Assembly (NCBI RefSeq): GCF_009193255.1
Contig: NZ_WACG01000005.1
Coordinates: 62,001 to 126,000, forward strand
Reading direction: 5' to 3'
DNA length: 64,000 nucleotides
Source of the DNA: Arthrobacter koreensis
GTDB lineage: Bacteria; Actinomycetota; Actinomycetes; Actinomycetales; Micrococcaceae
Each line of letters starts with the position of its first letter. The first letter of the stretch is position 1. The notes beneath the pieces were generated by a model that had not been told where the DNA came from, searched no databases, and saw only the letters and a list, made by a program, of their open reading frames with translations. The position numbers were made by a program, and so were the translations under genes. This document shows, in pieces, positions 27,183 through 38,356 of this stretch.

Positions 27183-28046
27183 ATGGCTACCTCGACCCCC
27201 AGAACATCCAGTCCATCCGAACCACCAAGTGCGGCAGGTATGGGATCGCAGGGCTACTCGGGCAGGGACCTGGCCCGGCAGCTCACGGTCACCGCATCCT
27301 TCATCATCTGTATCGCCGGGTCAGTCATCGGCGTGGGAGTCTTCGGCGGCACCCCCATCGCGGAAGCCGCGGGCGGGGCCCTGAGCGCAGACGCCACCTA
27401 TCTTGCCCCGGCAAGCCCGGCCTTCTCCATCTGGTCCGTCATCTACACCGGCCTCGGCGCCTACACCATCTACCAGTGGCTGCCTTCGCAGCGCGCTTCC
27501 AGCCGTCAGCGCCGGCTCGGCTGGCTGGTGTCCGCCTCACTGGTTTTGAACGCCGCCTGGATCCTCAGCGTGCAGGCCGGTTCCGTACCGCTCTCCGCCG
27601 TCGTCATTGCCGCCCTGCTGGTGGTACTGGCACTGATCTTCGCCCGCTACGCCCGCAGCCGGCCGGACAGCCTGCTCGGCGCCGTCGTCGTGGACGGAAC
27701 GCTTGGCCTGTATCTGGGCTGGGTCTGCGTGGCCGTCTGCGCCAACATCGCCTCAGCCCTGACCGACGGCGGATTTGACGGCTTCGGGCTGGACCCCGTG
27801 GTGTGGGCGGGCATCGTGCTGGCCGCTGCTGCCGCCGTCGGCGTGGGTTTGGCGTTGTATGGCCGGGGCCGCCTGGCTCCCGCTGCTGCACTGGCCTGGG
27901 GGCTGTCCTGGATTGCGGTGTCACGGGTGAACGGAGAACTGCTCTCGACGCCAACCGCGGTTATGGCTGCTGCTGCCGCCGCCGTGATCGTGGTTGCGAC
28001 GGTTGGCGCCCGGGTGGCGGAGATCCGCCGGCATCAGCCCGCGTAG
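27183..28046 (+). CDS. TspO/MBR-type tryptophan-rich sensory membrane protein
   Basis: 287 residues with about seven hydrophobic segments. The TspO-like core motif is AFSIWSVIYTGLGAYTIYQW, followed by NAAWILSVQAG and LGLYLGWVCVAVCANIAS. It is longer than the 160-residue canonical TspO, as in many Actinobacteria. The ligand (porphyrin or lipid in known members) is not predictable. I chose ATG 27183 because TAGGCT stands 5 nt upstream, consistent with a leaderless transcript. It is divergent from the FemX gene. Confidence 0.82.
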   Translation: MATSTPRTSSPSEPPSAAGMGSQGYSGRDLARQLTVTASFIICIAGSVIGVGVFGGTPIAEAAGGALSADATYLAPASPAFSIWSVIYTGLGAYTIYQWLPSQRASSRQRRLGWLVSASLVLNAAWILSVQAGSVPLSAVVIAALLVVLALIFARYARSRPDSLLGAVVVDGTLGLYLGWVCVAVCANIASALTDGGFDGFGLDPVVWAGIVLAAAAAVGVGLALYGRGRLAPAAALAWGLSWIAVSRVNGELLSTPTAVMAAAAAAVIVVATVGARVAEIRRHQPA

Positions 28047-28062
28047 CAAAGACCACCCCATG

Positions 28063-28105
28063 GCAAAGGGGAGGGCCCGGACATTGTCCGGGCCCTCCCC
28101 TTTGC
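28063..28105. terminator. Bidirectional terminator between tspO-like gene and glpX
   Basis: A perfect 19-bp stem (28063-28081 with 28087-28105) with a short loop; the base has AAAGGGG/CCCCTTT, giving T-rich exits on both strands. Confidence 0.9.
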
Positions 28106-28119
28106 GGTTTCGCGGGCGC

Positions 28120-29160
28120 CTAGCGCAGGCGGGCGTAGGACTCCCACTTGTGGGACTGGTGCTCGCCGTCCACCACACGGATGGTCCCGGACTTTGAGCG
28201 CATCACGATTGACTGGGTGAGGACCCGGTCCTTCTTGTAGCGCACACCGCGCACCAGGTCGCCGTCAGTGATGCCGGTCGCCGCGAAGTAGCAGTTGTCG
28301 CTGGTAACCAGGTCGTTGGTGGAGAGCACACGGTCCAGGTCGTGGCCGGCGTCGATGGCCTTCTGCTTTTCCTCGTCCGAGGTGGGCCACAGGCGGCCCT
28401 GGATGACCCCGCCGAGGGTCTTCACGGCACAGGCGGTGATGATGCCTTCCGGGGTGCCGCCAATACCCATCAGCGCATCTACGTCGGTCCCTTCACGGGC
28501 TGCCGCAATGCCGCCGGCGACGTCGCCGTCCATCAGCATGCGGGTGCGTGCACCGGCGTCGCGGATTTCCTGGACCAGCGGCTTGTGCCGGTCCCGCTCG
28601 AGGATCATCACGTTGAGCTGGTTGATCTTCTTGCCCTTGGCTTTGGCGATCAGGTGCAGGTTCTGCTTGACCGGCAGGCGCAGGTCCACCATGTCCGCAG
28701 CTTCGGGACCGGTGACCAGCTTCTCCATGTAGAACACGGCAGAGGGGTCGAACATGGTTCCGCGCTCGGCAACTGCCAGCACGGCCAGGGCGTTGTTGAT
28801 GCCCAGGGCGGTCAGCCGGGTGCCGTCGATCGGATCCACGGCAACATCGCAGAGGGCCCCCGTGCCGTCGCCCACGTGCTCACCGTTGTAGAGCATGGGG
28901 GCTTCGTCCTTCTCGCCTTCACCGATGACCACGACGCCGTTGAAGTGGACGGTGGAGATCAGGGAGCGCATGGCATCGACGGCAGCGCCGTCGGCCGCGT
29001 TTTTGTCGCCGAACCCGACCCAGTGGCCGCCTGCGATGGCCGCGGCTTCCGTGACGCGGACCAGTTCGAGCGCGAGGTTCCTGTCCGGCTCGTCGTCGCC
29101 GACTGCCAGCGCGGGTGAAAGAGTTGAGTACTGGGCACCTTGGGACACGTCTAACCTCAT
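28120..29160 (-). CDS. glpX: Class II fructose-1,6-bisphosphatase
   Basis: 346 residues from ATG 29160. GlpX hydrolyses fructose-1,6-bisphosphate in gluconeogenesis. Diagnostic motifs are GFGDKNAADGAAVDAMR, VVIGEGEKDEAPMLYNGE (metal ligands), DVAVDPIDGTRLTALG and MGIGGTPEGIITACAVK. The frame stays open far upstream to 29949, but that part is antisense to the DUF4245 gene and is not like the family. No good ribosome-binding site precedes the chosen ATG, so the start is less sure than the identity. Confidence 0.95.
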   Translation of the reverse strand: MRLDVSQGAQYSTLSPALAVGDDEPDRNLALELVRVTEAAAIAGGHWVGFGDKNAADGAAVDAMRSLISTVHFNGVVVIGEGEKDEAPMLYNGEHVGDGTGALCDVAVDPIDGTRLTALGINNALAVLAVAERGTMFDPSAVFYMEKLVTGPEAADMVDLRLPVKQNLHLIAKAKGKKINQLNVMILERDRHKPLVQEIRDAGARTRMLMDGDVAGGIAAAREGTDVDALMGIGGTPEGIITACAVKTLGGVIQGRLWPTSDEEKQKAIDAGHDLDRVLSTNDLVTSDNCYFAATGITDGDLVRGVRYKKDRVLTQSIVMRSKSGTIRVVDGEHQSHKWESYARLR

Positions 29161-29358
29161 CTTTGAAATTCGGGCCGCACTGTCCGGAATCAGTCCCCAA
29201 CAGCGGGCCCGCCTGCTGTTCCTTGCTCCGATCATAGTCGCCAAGTGGTCCGTACCACCGCTGGCACCCGGCATTTGACGCCGCCGGAGCACCGGAAGCC
29301 ACCCAGCGCGGCGGCGCAGGAATAGGACTTGCCGCCCCGGATAGGGGATCATGGAGGT

Positions 29359-29946
29359 GTGAGTGAGCAGCAGCAGCCCGAAGAGCCCGTAACCCCCACC
29401 CTGACCGCCAAGCAGGCCAAGCGTGCCAACGCAACGGTCATTGGAATGCTCATCGCTACCGGAATCACGCTGGCGATCGTGCTGGTTCCGGTGCTGCTGA
29501 ATCCGTACCAGAAGGCCCAGCCGCGCAATGTGGACGTCCAGGCGATCGCTGCCGAAGCAGCGGACGACGCCGGGTACGATCCGCTCGCCCCGGACCTGCC
29601 CGAAGGCTGGACCGCAAACTACGCGCGCTGGGATTCGGGCGTCAACTCCGGTGTTCCGGCCTGGGAAGTGGGATATCTCACTCCGGATACCGAGTTCATC
29701 CGGCTCACCCAGACCAATGCGGGCAACCCCACCTGGGTTTCCCAGACCACCCGCGACTCCCTGGTTGCCGGTGAACGAAACGCAGGGGGCGCCACCTGGC
29801 AGCTGCGGGACAGCGCCAACGGTGAAGCGCACCTTGTCACCGAGGTGGATGGAATGACCGTAGTGCTCAGCTCCGAAGGCGATCTGTCCTCGGTAGACGT
29901 CCTGGCCGAAGCAGTGCTTGCGGACCTCGCAGCTTCCGGCCAGTAG
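29359..29946 (+). CDS. DUF4245 single-pass membrane protein
   Basis: 195 residues from GTG 29359 (GGAGG is just upstream but only 1 nt away; a TTG at 29329 is the alternative). A short cytosolic N-terminus leads to one membrane helix (ATVIGMLIATGITLAIVLVP) and an extracytoplasmic DUF4245 domain with DLPEGWTANYARWDSG, FIRLTQTNAGN and TWQLRDSANGEAHLV. The family is actinobacterial and typically sits beside glpX, as here (divergent). Its function is unknown. Confidence 0.85.
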   Translation: MSEQQQPEEPVTPTLTAKQAKRANATVIGMLIATGITLAIVLVPVLLNPYQKAQPRNVDVQAIAAEAADDAGYDPLAPDLPEGWTANYARWDSGVNSGVPAWEVGYLTPDTEFIRLTQTNAGNPTWVSQTTRDSLVAGERNAGGATWQLRDSANGEAHLVTEVDGMTVVLSSEGDLSSVDVLAEAVLADLAASGQ

Positions 29947-30033
29947 CACCTCAGCGCCCGCGCTGTCCGTAGCGCGCGACTTCCCGCGGTAACAGATCAG
30001 CGAAGCGGTCCCGAAGCGCCGTATTCTTGTACG

Positions 30034-30699
30034 GTGACCGAATTCAACAGCCCCCTTACTGCTCCCACCACTCCCGCCCAGGCCTGGCAGCGCCTGCGCG
30101 AAGGCAACGAGCGATTTGTTGCCGGCACCTCACGCCATCCCAACCAGGATGCGCCGCGGCGCAGCTCCCTGGTCAACGAGCAGAATCCGTTCGCGGTGAT
30201 CTTCGGCTGCTCGGACTCCCGGCTCGCCGCCGAAATCATCTTCGACCTTGGCCTGGGCGACGTTTTCGTCGTCCGCACGGCCGGACAGGTCACCGACGAC
30301 GCCGTTCTCGGCTCACTCGAGTACAGCGTGGGTGTACTGGGCGTCCCGCTGATCGTCGTCCTGGGCCATGACAGCTGCGGCGCCGTCACCGCTGCCAAGC
30401 ACACTGTTGACACCGGCTCCATGCCCGCCGGCTACGTCCGGAACCTGGTCGAACGCATCACCCCCTCGGTGCTGGCCGCACGCCGGAATGGCCTGGAGGA
30501 CGTCAATGACATGGTCGTCGAGCACACCCGGCAGACCGCCGAGCGGCTGGTTGAAAGCTCCCGCCTGATTTCCGACGCCGTTGCTTCCGGGGAAACCGCC
30601 GTCGTCGGCCTTTCCTACCGGCTGGCTGAAGGCCGCGCGGACCTGGTGTCCAGCATCGGCAGCCTTGAGCCTGAAACCACTGATCTAGCGGCCGGCTAG
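30034..30699 (+). CDS. Beta-class carbonic anhydrase
   Basis: 221 residues. Zinc ligands Cys59 (FGCSDSR), His112 and Cys115 (LGHDSCGAV) and the Asp61-Arg63 dyad are all present, so it should be catalytically competent in converting CO2 and bicarbonate. The start is GTG 30034 with TATTCT 6 nt upstream, so probably leaderless. It lies between DUF4245 and fumC on the same strand. The bicarbonate it provides could supply PurK and anaplerotic carboxylases; that link is inference. Confidence 0.93.
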   Translation: MTEFNSPLTAPTTPAQAWQRLREGNERFVAGTSRHPNQDAPRRSSLVNEQNPFAVIFGCSDSRLAAEIIFDLGLGDVFVVRTAGQVTDDAVLGSLEYSVGVLGVPLIVVLGHDSCGAVTAAKHTVDTGSMPAGYVRNLVERITPSVLAARRNGLEDVNDMVVEHTRQTAERLVESSRLISDAVASGETAVVGLSYRLAEGRADLVSSIGSLEPETTDLAAG

Positions 30700-30770
30700 C
30701 GGGCAGGAATCCTGCCCCATTCCGACACGCGTTTTCAGCGCCGGCGGGCGCGCCGACTAGGCTGGTAGCC

Positions 30771-32192
30771 ATGACTTCCAACTCCGCTGAATACCGCATT
30801 GAACATGACACGATGGGTGAGGTCCGGGTCCCGGTAAACGCCCTCTACCGGGCCCAGACCCAGCGTGCCGTGGAGAACTTCCCCATTTCCGGGAAGCCGC
30901 TGGACGACGCCCACATTGAGGCACTTGCCCGCATCAAGAAGGCTGCCGCCACCGCCAACGCCGAACTGGGGGTGCTCGACGACGAGCGCGCCAAGGCAAT
31001 TGCCGCTGCGGCTGACGAAGTTGCTGCCGGCCAGCACTACGGGCAGTTCCCGATCGACGTGTTCCAGACCGGATCCGGCACGTCCTCGAACATGAACACC
31101 AACGAGGTCCTGGCCGAGATCGCCACCCGCGCCCTCAAGGCTGCCGGCAGCGAGACCACGGTTCACCCGAATGACCACGTCAACGCATCCCAGTCCTCGA
31201 ACGACGTCTTCCCGACCTCCGTCCACGTTGCCGCCACTTCCGCCCTGATCAACAACCTGATCCCCGCGCTGGAACACCTGGCAGTTTCGCTGGAGCGCAA
31301 AGCCGAGGAGTTCAAGGACGTCGTCAAGTCCGGCCGCACGCACCTCATGGATGCCACCCCTGTGACCCTGGGCCAGGAATTCGGCGGCTACGCCGCACAG
31401 GTCCGCTACGGCATCGAGCGCGTCCAGGCTTCCCTGCCCCGCGTCGCCGAGGTTCCGCTGGGCGGCACCGCTGTTGGAACCGGCATCAACACCCCGGCCG
31501 GCTTCCCGCAGCGCGTGATCGAGCTGCTCGCCGCGGATACCGGCCTGCCGCTGACCGAAGCCCGGGACCACTTCGAGTCCCAGGCTAACCGCGACGCCCT
31601 CGTTGAGGTATCCGGCATGCTGCGCACCATCGCAGTATCCTTCTCGAAGATCGCCAACGACCTGCGCTGGATGGGCTCCGGCCCCAACACCGGTCTGGGC
31701 GAAATCGCCATCCCCGACCTGCAGCCGGGCTCCTCGATCATGCCGGGCAAGGTCAACCCGGTCATCTCCGAGGCCGTAATGCAGGTTGCCGCCCAGGTTG
31801 TCGGCAATGACGCCGCGATCGCGTGGGCAGGCACCTTCGGCTACTTCGAACTCAACGTGGGCATCCCCGTCATCGCGTCGAACCTCCTGGAGTCCATCCG
31901 CCTGCTGGCCAACTCCTCCGTCATCATGGCGGACAAGATGATTGACGGCATCGAAGCCAACGTGGAGCGTGCACGCTACCTCGCCGAGGCCTCCCCCTCG
32001 ATCGTCACGCCGCTGAACAAGTACATCGGCTATGAGAACGCTGCCAAGATCGCGAAGTTCGCGGTCAAGGAAGGCAAGACCATCCGCCAGGCCGTCACCG
32101 AGCTCGGCTTCGTCGAGCGCGGCGAAGTCACCGAAGAGCAGCTCGACGCCGCACTGGACGTCCTCTCCATGACCAAGCCGCCGCAGGCCTAG
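30771..32192 (+). CDS. fumC: Class II fumarate hydratase
   Basis: 473 residues, full length, converting fumarate to malate in the TCA cycle. The signature loop [12 protein letters not shown] (31731-31766) and the motifs [19 protein letters not shown] and [19 protein letters not shown] are intact. The start ATG has TAGGCT 7 nt upstream, suggesting a leaderless message. It ends at a clear T-tailed terminator, after which the repeat array begins. Confidence 0.97.
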   Translation: MTSNSAEYRIEHDTMGEVRVPVNALYRAQTQRAVENFPISGKPLDDAHIEALARIKKAAATANAELGVLDDERAKAIAAAADEVAAGQHYGQFPIDVFQTGSGTSSNMNTNEVLAEIATRALKAAGSETTVHPNDHVNASQSSNDVFPTSVHVAATSALINNLIPALEHLAVSLERKAEEFKDVVKSGRTHLMDATPVTLGQEFGGYAAQVRYGIERVQASLPRVAEVPLGGTAVGTGINTPAGFPQRVIELLAADTGLPLTEARDHFESQANRDALVEVSGMLRTIAVSFSKIANDLRWMGSGPNTGLGEIAIPDLQPGSSIMPGKVNPVISEAVMQVAAQVVGNDAAIAWAGTFGYFELNVGIPVIASNLLESIRLLANSSVIMADKMIDGIEANVERARYLAEASPSIVTPLNKYIGYENAAKIAKFAVKEGKTIRQAVTELGFVERGEVTEEQLDAALDVLSMTKPPQA

Positions 32193-32208
32193 TCTTCCGC
32201 TGCATTCA

Positions 32209-32237
32209 GGGGGCTGCCCGGCGGGCGGCCCCCTTTT
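32209..32237 (+). terminator. fumC Rho-independent terminator
   Basis: An 11-bp stem with one T.G pair (32209-32219 with 32223-32233), a 3-nt loop and a TTTT tail. Confidence 0.88.
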
Positions 32238-32310
32238 GCATGCCCGGGGCATCTCCGGTGTCAGGAGATCCGGTCTGGAAAGGCCCTTTACGTCCGGCTC
32301 AGGGTCCGAG

Positions 32311-32386
32311 GCCGCTGTTTCCGCCGTGGGTCCGTGTCCGCCGCGGCCGCGGGTCCGTTGCCGCCGCGGGTCCGTGGCCGCCGTTT
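32311..32386. repeat. Short GC-rich tandem repeats (CCGCCG-GGGTCCGT)
   Basis: The motif CCGCCG followed by (T/C)GGGTCCGT recurs at ~17-24 bp intervals (about four imperfect copies), directly before the first supermodule of the array. No gene is supported in 32238-32386. Confidence 0.6.
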
Positions 32387-33370
32387 CCCAGTCACTGTTA
32401 CACGCGTGCACTCCTGGGGTCACACTAATTGCCAGCAGTATCGACGAGTGGGAATGCCGGATGCACCAAGGAACACCAGCAACAGGAGCACCAAGGCGTG
32501 GGAGCCCCGGTTCCAGCCAGACCCCACCAGCAACACGGGCATCAAAGCGTGGGAACGCCGGGTCCGGCCAGACTTCGCTGGCAACACGGGCGCCAGGTTG
32601 AGCGAACGCCGGTTCCAGCGGAGGCCCCAACGACAGGGATCGCCTACGCGTGCGAAAAGCCGGGCAACCCGCCGTTCCCAGTCCCTGTTACACGCGTGGA
32701 CTACTGGGGTCACACTAATTGCCAGCAGTATCGACGAGTGGGAATGCCGAATGTAAAGAGGCACACCAGCATCAGGAGCAACGATGGGTGGGAACGCGGG
32801 TTCCACCAGCACCCCACCAGCAACACGAGCATCAGGACCTGGGAATGCCGGGTCCGGCCAGACCCCGCCGGCAACACGGGCCCCAGGTTGAGCGAACGTC
32901 GATACCAGCGGAGGCCTCAATGACAGGGATCGCCTACGCGTGAGAAAGCCGGGCAACCCGCCGTTCCCAGTCCCTGTTACACGCGTGCACATCTGAGGTC
33001 CCACTAATTGCCAGCAGTAACGACGAGTGAGAATGCCGGATGCAAGGAGGAACACCAGCAACAGGAGCAACGATGAGCGGGAACGCCGGATGCAACAAGG
33101 AACACCAGTAACAGGAGCACCAAGGCGTGGGAGCCCCGGTTCCACCAGCACCCCACCAGCAACAGGAGCAACGATGAGCGGGAACGCCGGATGCAACAAG
33201 GAACACCAGTAACAGGAGCACCAAGGCGTGGGAGCCCCGGTTCCACCAGCACCCCACCAGCAACATGAGCACCAAGACCTGGGAACGCCCGTTCCCGCCG
33301 GACCATACCGGCAACAGGAGCACCACGGCGTGGGAGGGCCCGTTCCGGCAGCACCCCACCAGCAACGGGT
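32387..33370. repeat. Compound intergenic repeat array: three ~290-bp supermodules made of ~51-bp units
   Basis: Roughly 1 kb between fumC and the TetR gene with no supported gene. A conserved head (CCCAGTCCCTGTTACACGCG, then a shared segment including CACTAATTGCCAGCAGTA and CGACGAGTG) begins at 32387, 32677 and 32966, giving periods of 290 and 289 bp. After each head come units of ~50-51 bp with the core ACCAGCAACAGGAGCA...GTGGGAACGCCGGTTCCACC; I count about twelve. Most carry a short inverted repeat of the GGAAC-GCCG-GTTCC kind, some perfect (GAAC/GTTC at 32604-32615; GGAAC/GTTCC at 32791-32804), some decayed. Supermodules one and two also share a tail (AGGTTGAGCGAACG and GGGATCGCCTACGCGTG). 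Frames are open on both strands because 51 is a multiple of three, but their translations (Arg/Gln/Pro or Leu/Val/Cys-rich) look like no protein family. Function unknown. Confidence 0.85.
33060..33261. repeat. Exact 101-bp tandem duplication inside the array
   Basis: 33060-33160 and 33161-33261 are identical head-to-tail copies spanning two of the ~51-bp units. Perfect identity implies a recent duplication. Confidence 0.9.
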
Positions 33371-33401
33371 GAGCACACAAACAGGCGCTGAAACCCAACT
33401 G

Positions 33402-33430
33402 TTTTGCACTTATGTGCTAATCGTGCAAAA
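33402..33430. promoter_or_regulatory. TetR operator: TTTTGCAC-N13-GTGCAAAA
   Basis: A perfect 8-bp inverted repeat (33402-33409 with 33423-33430) with a nested GCAC-TTAT-GTGC (33406-33417), so GCAC/GTGC half-sites recur. It ends 9 nt before the predicted GTG of the TetR gene, where a repressor would block transcription of the regulator-transporter pair. Confidence 0.75.
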
Positions 33431-33439
33431 GTTTACTTC

Positions 33440-35859
<2,420 letters not shown>

Positions 35860-35907
35860 CCCCAGCATCAGGGAAAGACCCCCGCATTTGGAAAAGATCC
35901 CAGCATC

Positions 35908-35945
35908 AGGGAAAGGCCCCGGGAATTATCCCGGGGCCTTTCCCT
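35908..35945. terminator. Bidirectional terminator between MFS and NUDIX genes
   Basis: A perfect 17-bp stem (35908-35924 with 35929-35945) and ATTA loop, with AGGGAAAGG/CCTTTCCCT at its base. Two partial copies of CAGCATCAGGGAAAG precede it. Confidence 0.9.
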
Positions 35946-35968
35946 GTCGTGGCTGGGTTTGCGGGTTC

Positions 35969-36439
35969 CTAGACCTCGAAGACCGGCACCCCGGTGGAGC
36001 TTCGCGCCAAGTCAACAAGCATCCGGTGCCGGGGGTTGAGGTCCGGGAGCTCATCGACGGCGAACCAGCCCACGTCGGTGGACTCGTCGTCGTTCACCCG
36101 GGCGCTTCCCGCAACCCAGGCGCACCGGAACACCAGGTTCAGGAACTGGCAGCGGTCCTGGTTGGGGAACATGATCGGGTCCGTGGTGCCAACGTGGATG
36201 AGGTGCTCGAGCCGGGCCTGCACGCCGGTCTCTTCTTCCACTTCCCGCAGGAGCCCGGGGCCGGGTTCTTCGCCGGGCTCCAGGATGCCAGTGATGAGGG
36301 TCCAGCGGCCGTTGTCCGTCCGGCGGCAAAGAAGCACTTCTCCTGCCGGGTTGAAGACGACGGCGGCCACCCCGGGAAGCCACAGCAGGTCATGGCCCAC
36401 TTTTTCGCGCAGGGAAAGGATGAAGTCCGGTGTGGGCAT
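35969..36439 (-). CDS. NUDIX hydrolase
   Basis: 156 residues from ATG 36439 (MPTPDFILSLREKVG); the longer frame upstream would overlap the A24 peptidase gene. The Nudix box GILEPGEEPGPGLLREVEEETG (first part shown) has all its catalytic glutamates. The opening REKVGHDLLWLPGVAAVVFN is typical of a broad actinobacterial NUDIX group that hydrolyses nucleoside diphosphate derivatives. The exact substrate is unknown. It begins 4 nt after the peptidase gene and is probably cotranscribed. Confidence 0.9.
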   Translation of the reverse strand: MPTPDFILSLREKVGHDLLWLPGVAAVVFNPAGEVLLCRRTDNGRWTLITGILEPGEEPGPGLLREVEEETGVQARLEHLIHVGTTDPIMFPNQDRCQFLNLVFRCAWVAGSARVNDDESTDVGWFAVDELPDLNPRHRMLVDLARSSTGVPVFEV

Positions 36440-36443
36440 GGTT

Positions 36444-36956
36444 CTACTGTAGGCCAGGCACTGCGAGCGCCAGCAAAGCACCGGCGAGCATAAACGGGCC
36501 AAACGCAATCCGGGACTTGCCCGTGCCGCGGCGGGAGAGCACCAGTCCCAGGCCCCACAGGCCGCCGAGCACGAACCCTGCCGCGGCTCCCGCGAGCAGC
36601 GCGCCCCACCCGGCAAACCCCAGGTACAGTCCCAGCACGCCCGCCAGCTTCACATCGCCCAGTCCCAGGCCGGACGGCGAAGCTATCCGCAGCAGGAAAT
36701 ACCCGCCCAGCAGCAGCACCCCGCCGAGTGCCATGCCCACCAGTCGCCCCGGATCTCCGGCGACCAACGCAGCCGCACCCAGGAACAGCGCGGAAACCGG
36801 ATAGGCCGGCAACACCAGCCGGTCCGGCAGGCGGCGTGTCCGAAGGTCCGCGACGGTCAGCTTCCATGCCAGTGCCACCAGATAGCCGAGCGCCACCGCC
36901 AGCAGCAGCCAGGACAGCCGCGGACCGCTCCAGTACTCCCCCAGGATCCCCCACAT
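36444..36956 (-). CDS. A24-family prepilin peptidase (short form)
   Basis: 170 residues with about six helices. The two catalytic aspartates of type IV prepilin peptidases are visible: one in VADLRTRRLPDRLVLP and the other in the GLGDVKLAG (GxGD) motif. The N-terminal methylase domain of full-length PilD is absent, as in many Actinobacteria. It would cleave type IV prepilin-like leaders at the membrane, but no pilin or secretion ATPase gene is nearby. The start at 36956 (MWGILGEYWSG) was preferred over 37007, which adds a basic, non-conserved segment. Confidence 0.88.
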   Translation of the reverse strand: MWGILGEYWSGPRLSWLLLAVALGYLVALAWKLTVADLRTRRLPDRLVLPAYPVSALFLGAAALVAGDPGRLVGMALGGVLLLGGYFLLRIASPSGLGLGDVKLAGVLGLYLGFAGWGALLAGAAAGFVLGGLWGLGLVLSRRGTGKSRIAFGPFMLAGALLALAVPGLQ

Positions 36957-37018
36957 GCGCCCTACGGTACGCGACGGCGCCGGCCGGCGTACCGCAGGGC
37001 GGTGCACCTGTGGACGGG

Positions 37019-38356
37019 CTAGCCGATCGCCCCCTCTTCCAGCAGGTCCGTCACGAGGGCGGCGATTGGCGACCTTTCTGAGCGGGTGAGCGTCATGTGG
37101 CCAAAGAGCGGGTGGCCCTTGAGCGTTTCCACTACTGCGGCGACGCCGTCGTGGCGGCCCACCCGGAGGTTGTCCCGCTGCGCGACGTCGTGAGTCAGGA
37201 CTACCTTCGAGTTCTGGCCAATACGCGACAGCACGGTCAGCAGCACGTTCTTCTCCAGCGACTGTGCCTCATCAACGATCACGAAGCTGTCATGCAGCGA
37301 GCGCCCGCGGATGTGGGTTAGCGGCAGGACTTCCAGCATGCCCCGGTCCAGGATCTCTTCCACTACTTCCCGGGAAACCAGGGCTTCCAGGGTGTCGAAG
37401 ACCGCCTGGCCCCAGGGGCCCATCTTGTCCGCTTCGCTTCCGGGCAGGTACCCGAGCTCCTGGCCCCCAACCGCGTACAGCGGCCGGAAGACCACCACTT
37501 TGCGGTGTTCCCGGCGTTCCAGGACGGCCTCCAGCCCGGCACACAGTGCCAGCGCGGATTTACCGGTGCCGGCCCGTCCGCCCAGCGAAACGATGCCGAC
37601 TTCCGGGTCCATGAGCATGTCGATGGCCAGCCGCTGTTCGGCTGACCGGCCGTGCAGGCCAAAGACGTCCCTGTCTCCGCGGACCAGCCTCACCTGCTTG
37701 TCCGCGCCCAGCCGGCCAAGCGCGGATGACCTGCCGGAAAGCAGCACCAGCCCGGTATTGACCGGCAGGTCCGCTGCTTCGGGGATGAACACGGACTGCT
37801 GGTCGTAGAGGGCGCTGACCTCCGAGTCGCCGGTTTCGATTTCTGCCATACCCGTCCAGCCGGTGTCCCGGACCAGTTCGTTGCGGTACTCGTCAGCTGT
37901 CAGCCCCACGGCAGCGGCTTTCACACGCAGCGGCAGGTCCTTTGAAACCACCGTGATGGTGCGGCCTTCGTCGGCGAGGTTCCGCGCCACGGCGAGGATC
38001 CGGTTGTCATTCTCCGATCCCCGGATGCCCAGGGGCAGTACTTCCAGGGAAACGTGGTTCAGTTCCACCCGCAGGGTTCCACCGGCGTCGCCGATCGGCA
38101 CCGGCCTGTCCAGCCCGCCGTGCCGTACCCGCAGGTCATCAAGCAGGCGCAGGGCGGTCCGGGCAAAATAGCCGAGTTCGGGATCGTTGCGTTTTCCCTC
38201 CAGTTCGCTGATGACCACCAGCGGCAGGATGACCTCGTGTTCGGCAAAGCGCAGGATTGCCTTCGGGTCTGACAGCAGGACAGATGTGTCAAGCACGAAT
38301 CCCTGGGGACCGCCGGCAGCGGCTGCTTCGTGCAGGGATGTTCTGTTTACGGCCAC
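37019..38356 (-). CDS. PhoH-family ATPase with N-terminal PIN domain (PhoH2)
   Basis: 445 residues. Residues ~15-150 are a PIN nuclease domain ([47 protein letters not shown]). The C-terminal half is a PhoH P-loop ATPase with Walker [12 protein letters not shown], the [18 protein letters not shown] segment and Walker [15 protein letters not shown]. PhoH2 proteins of this architecture have been described as RNA helicase/RNase enzymes linked to toxin-antitoxin systems; no antitoxin gene is seen beside it. The start is GTG 38356 with GGAG upstream. Confidence 0.93.
   Translation of the reverse strand: MAVNRTSLHEAAAAGGPQGFVLDTSVLLSDPKAILRFAEHEVILPLVVISELEGKRNDPELGYFARTALRLLDDLRVRHGGLDRPVPIGDAGGTLRVELNHVSLEVLPLGIRGSENDNRILAVARNLADEGRTITVVSKDLPLRVKAAAVGLTADEYRNELVRDTGWTGMAEIETGDSEVSALYDQQSVFIPEAADLPVNTGLVLLSGRSSALGRLGADKQVRLVRGDRDVFGLHGRSAEQRLAIDMLMDPEVGIVSLGGRAGTGKSALALCAGLEAVLERREHRKVVVFRPLYAVGGQELGYLPGSEADKMGPWGQAVFDTLEALVSREVVEEILDRGMLEVLPLTHIRGRSLHDSFVIVDEAQSLEKNVLLTVLSRIGQNSKVVLTHDVAQRDNLRVGRHDGVAAVVETLKGHPLFGHMTLTRSERSPIAALVTDLLEEGAIG

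Noticed and set aside
30735-32630. A 631-residue open frame antisense to fumC
   Set aside because: It is a mirror of the high-G+C third-position bias of fumC; fumC itself is a perfect family match.
32387-33370. Array considered as a CRISPR
   Set aside because: Units are ~51 bp with graded divergence, no constant repeat separated by unique spacers, and no cas genes nearby.
32387-33370. Array considered as an insertion sequence or integron remnant
   Set aside because: No transposase or integrase fragment, no terminal inverted repeats and no target duplication are visible.
32420-33409. A 329-residue open frame on the minus strand through the repeat array, and several plus-strand frames there
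   Set aside because: They exist because the repeat unit is a multiple of three. The translations are Cys/Trp/Leu/Val-rich or Arg/Gln-rich repeats without any domain, and have no convincing ribosome-binding site or promoter.
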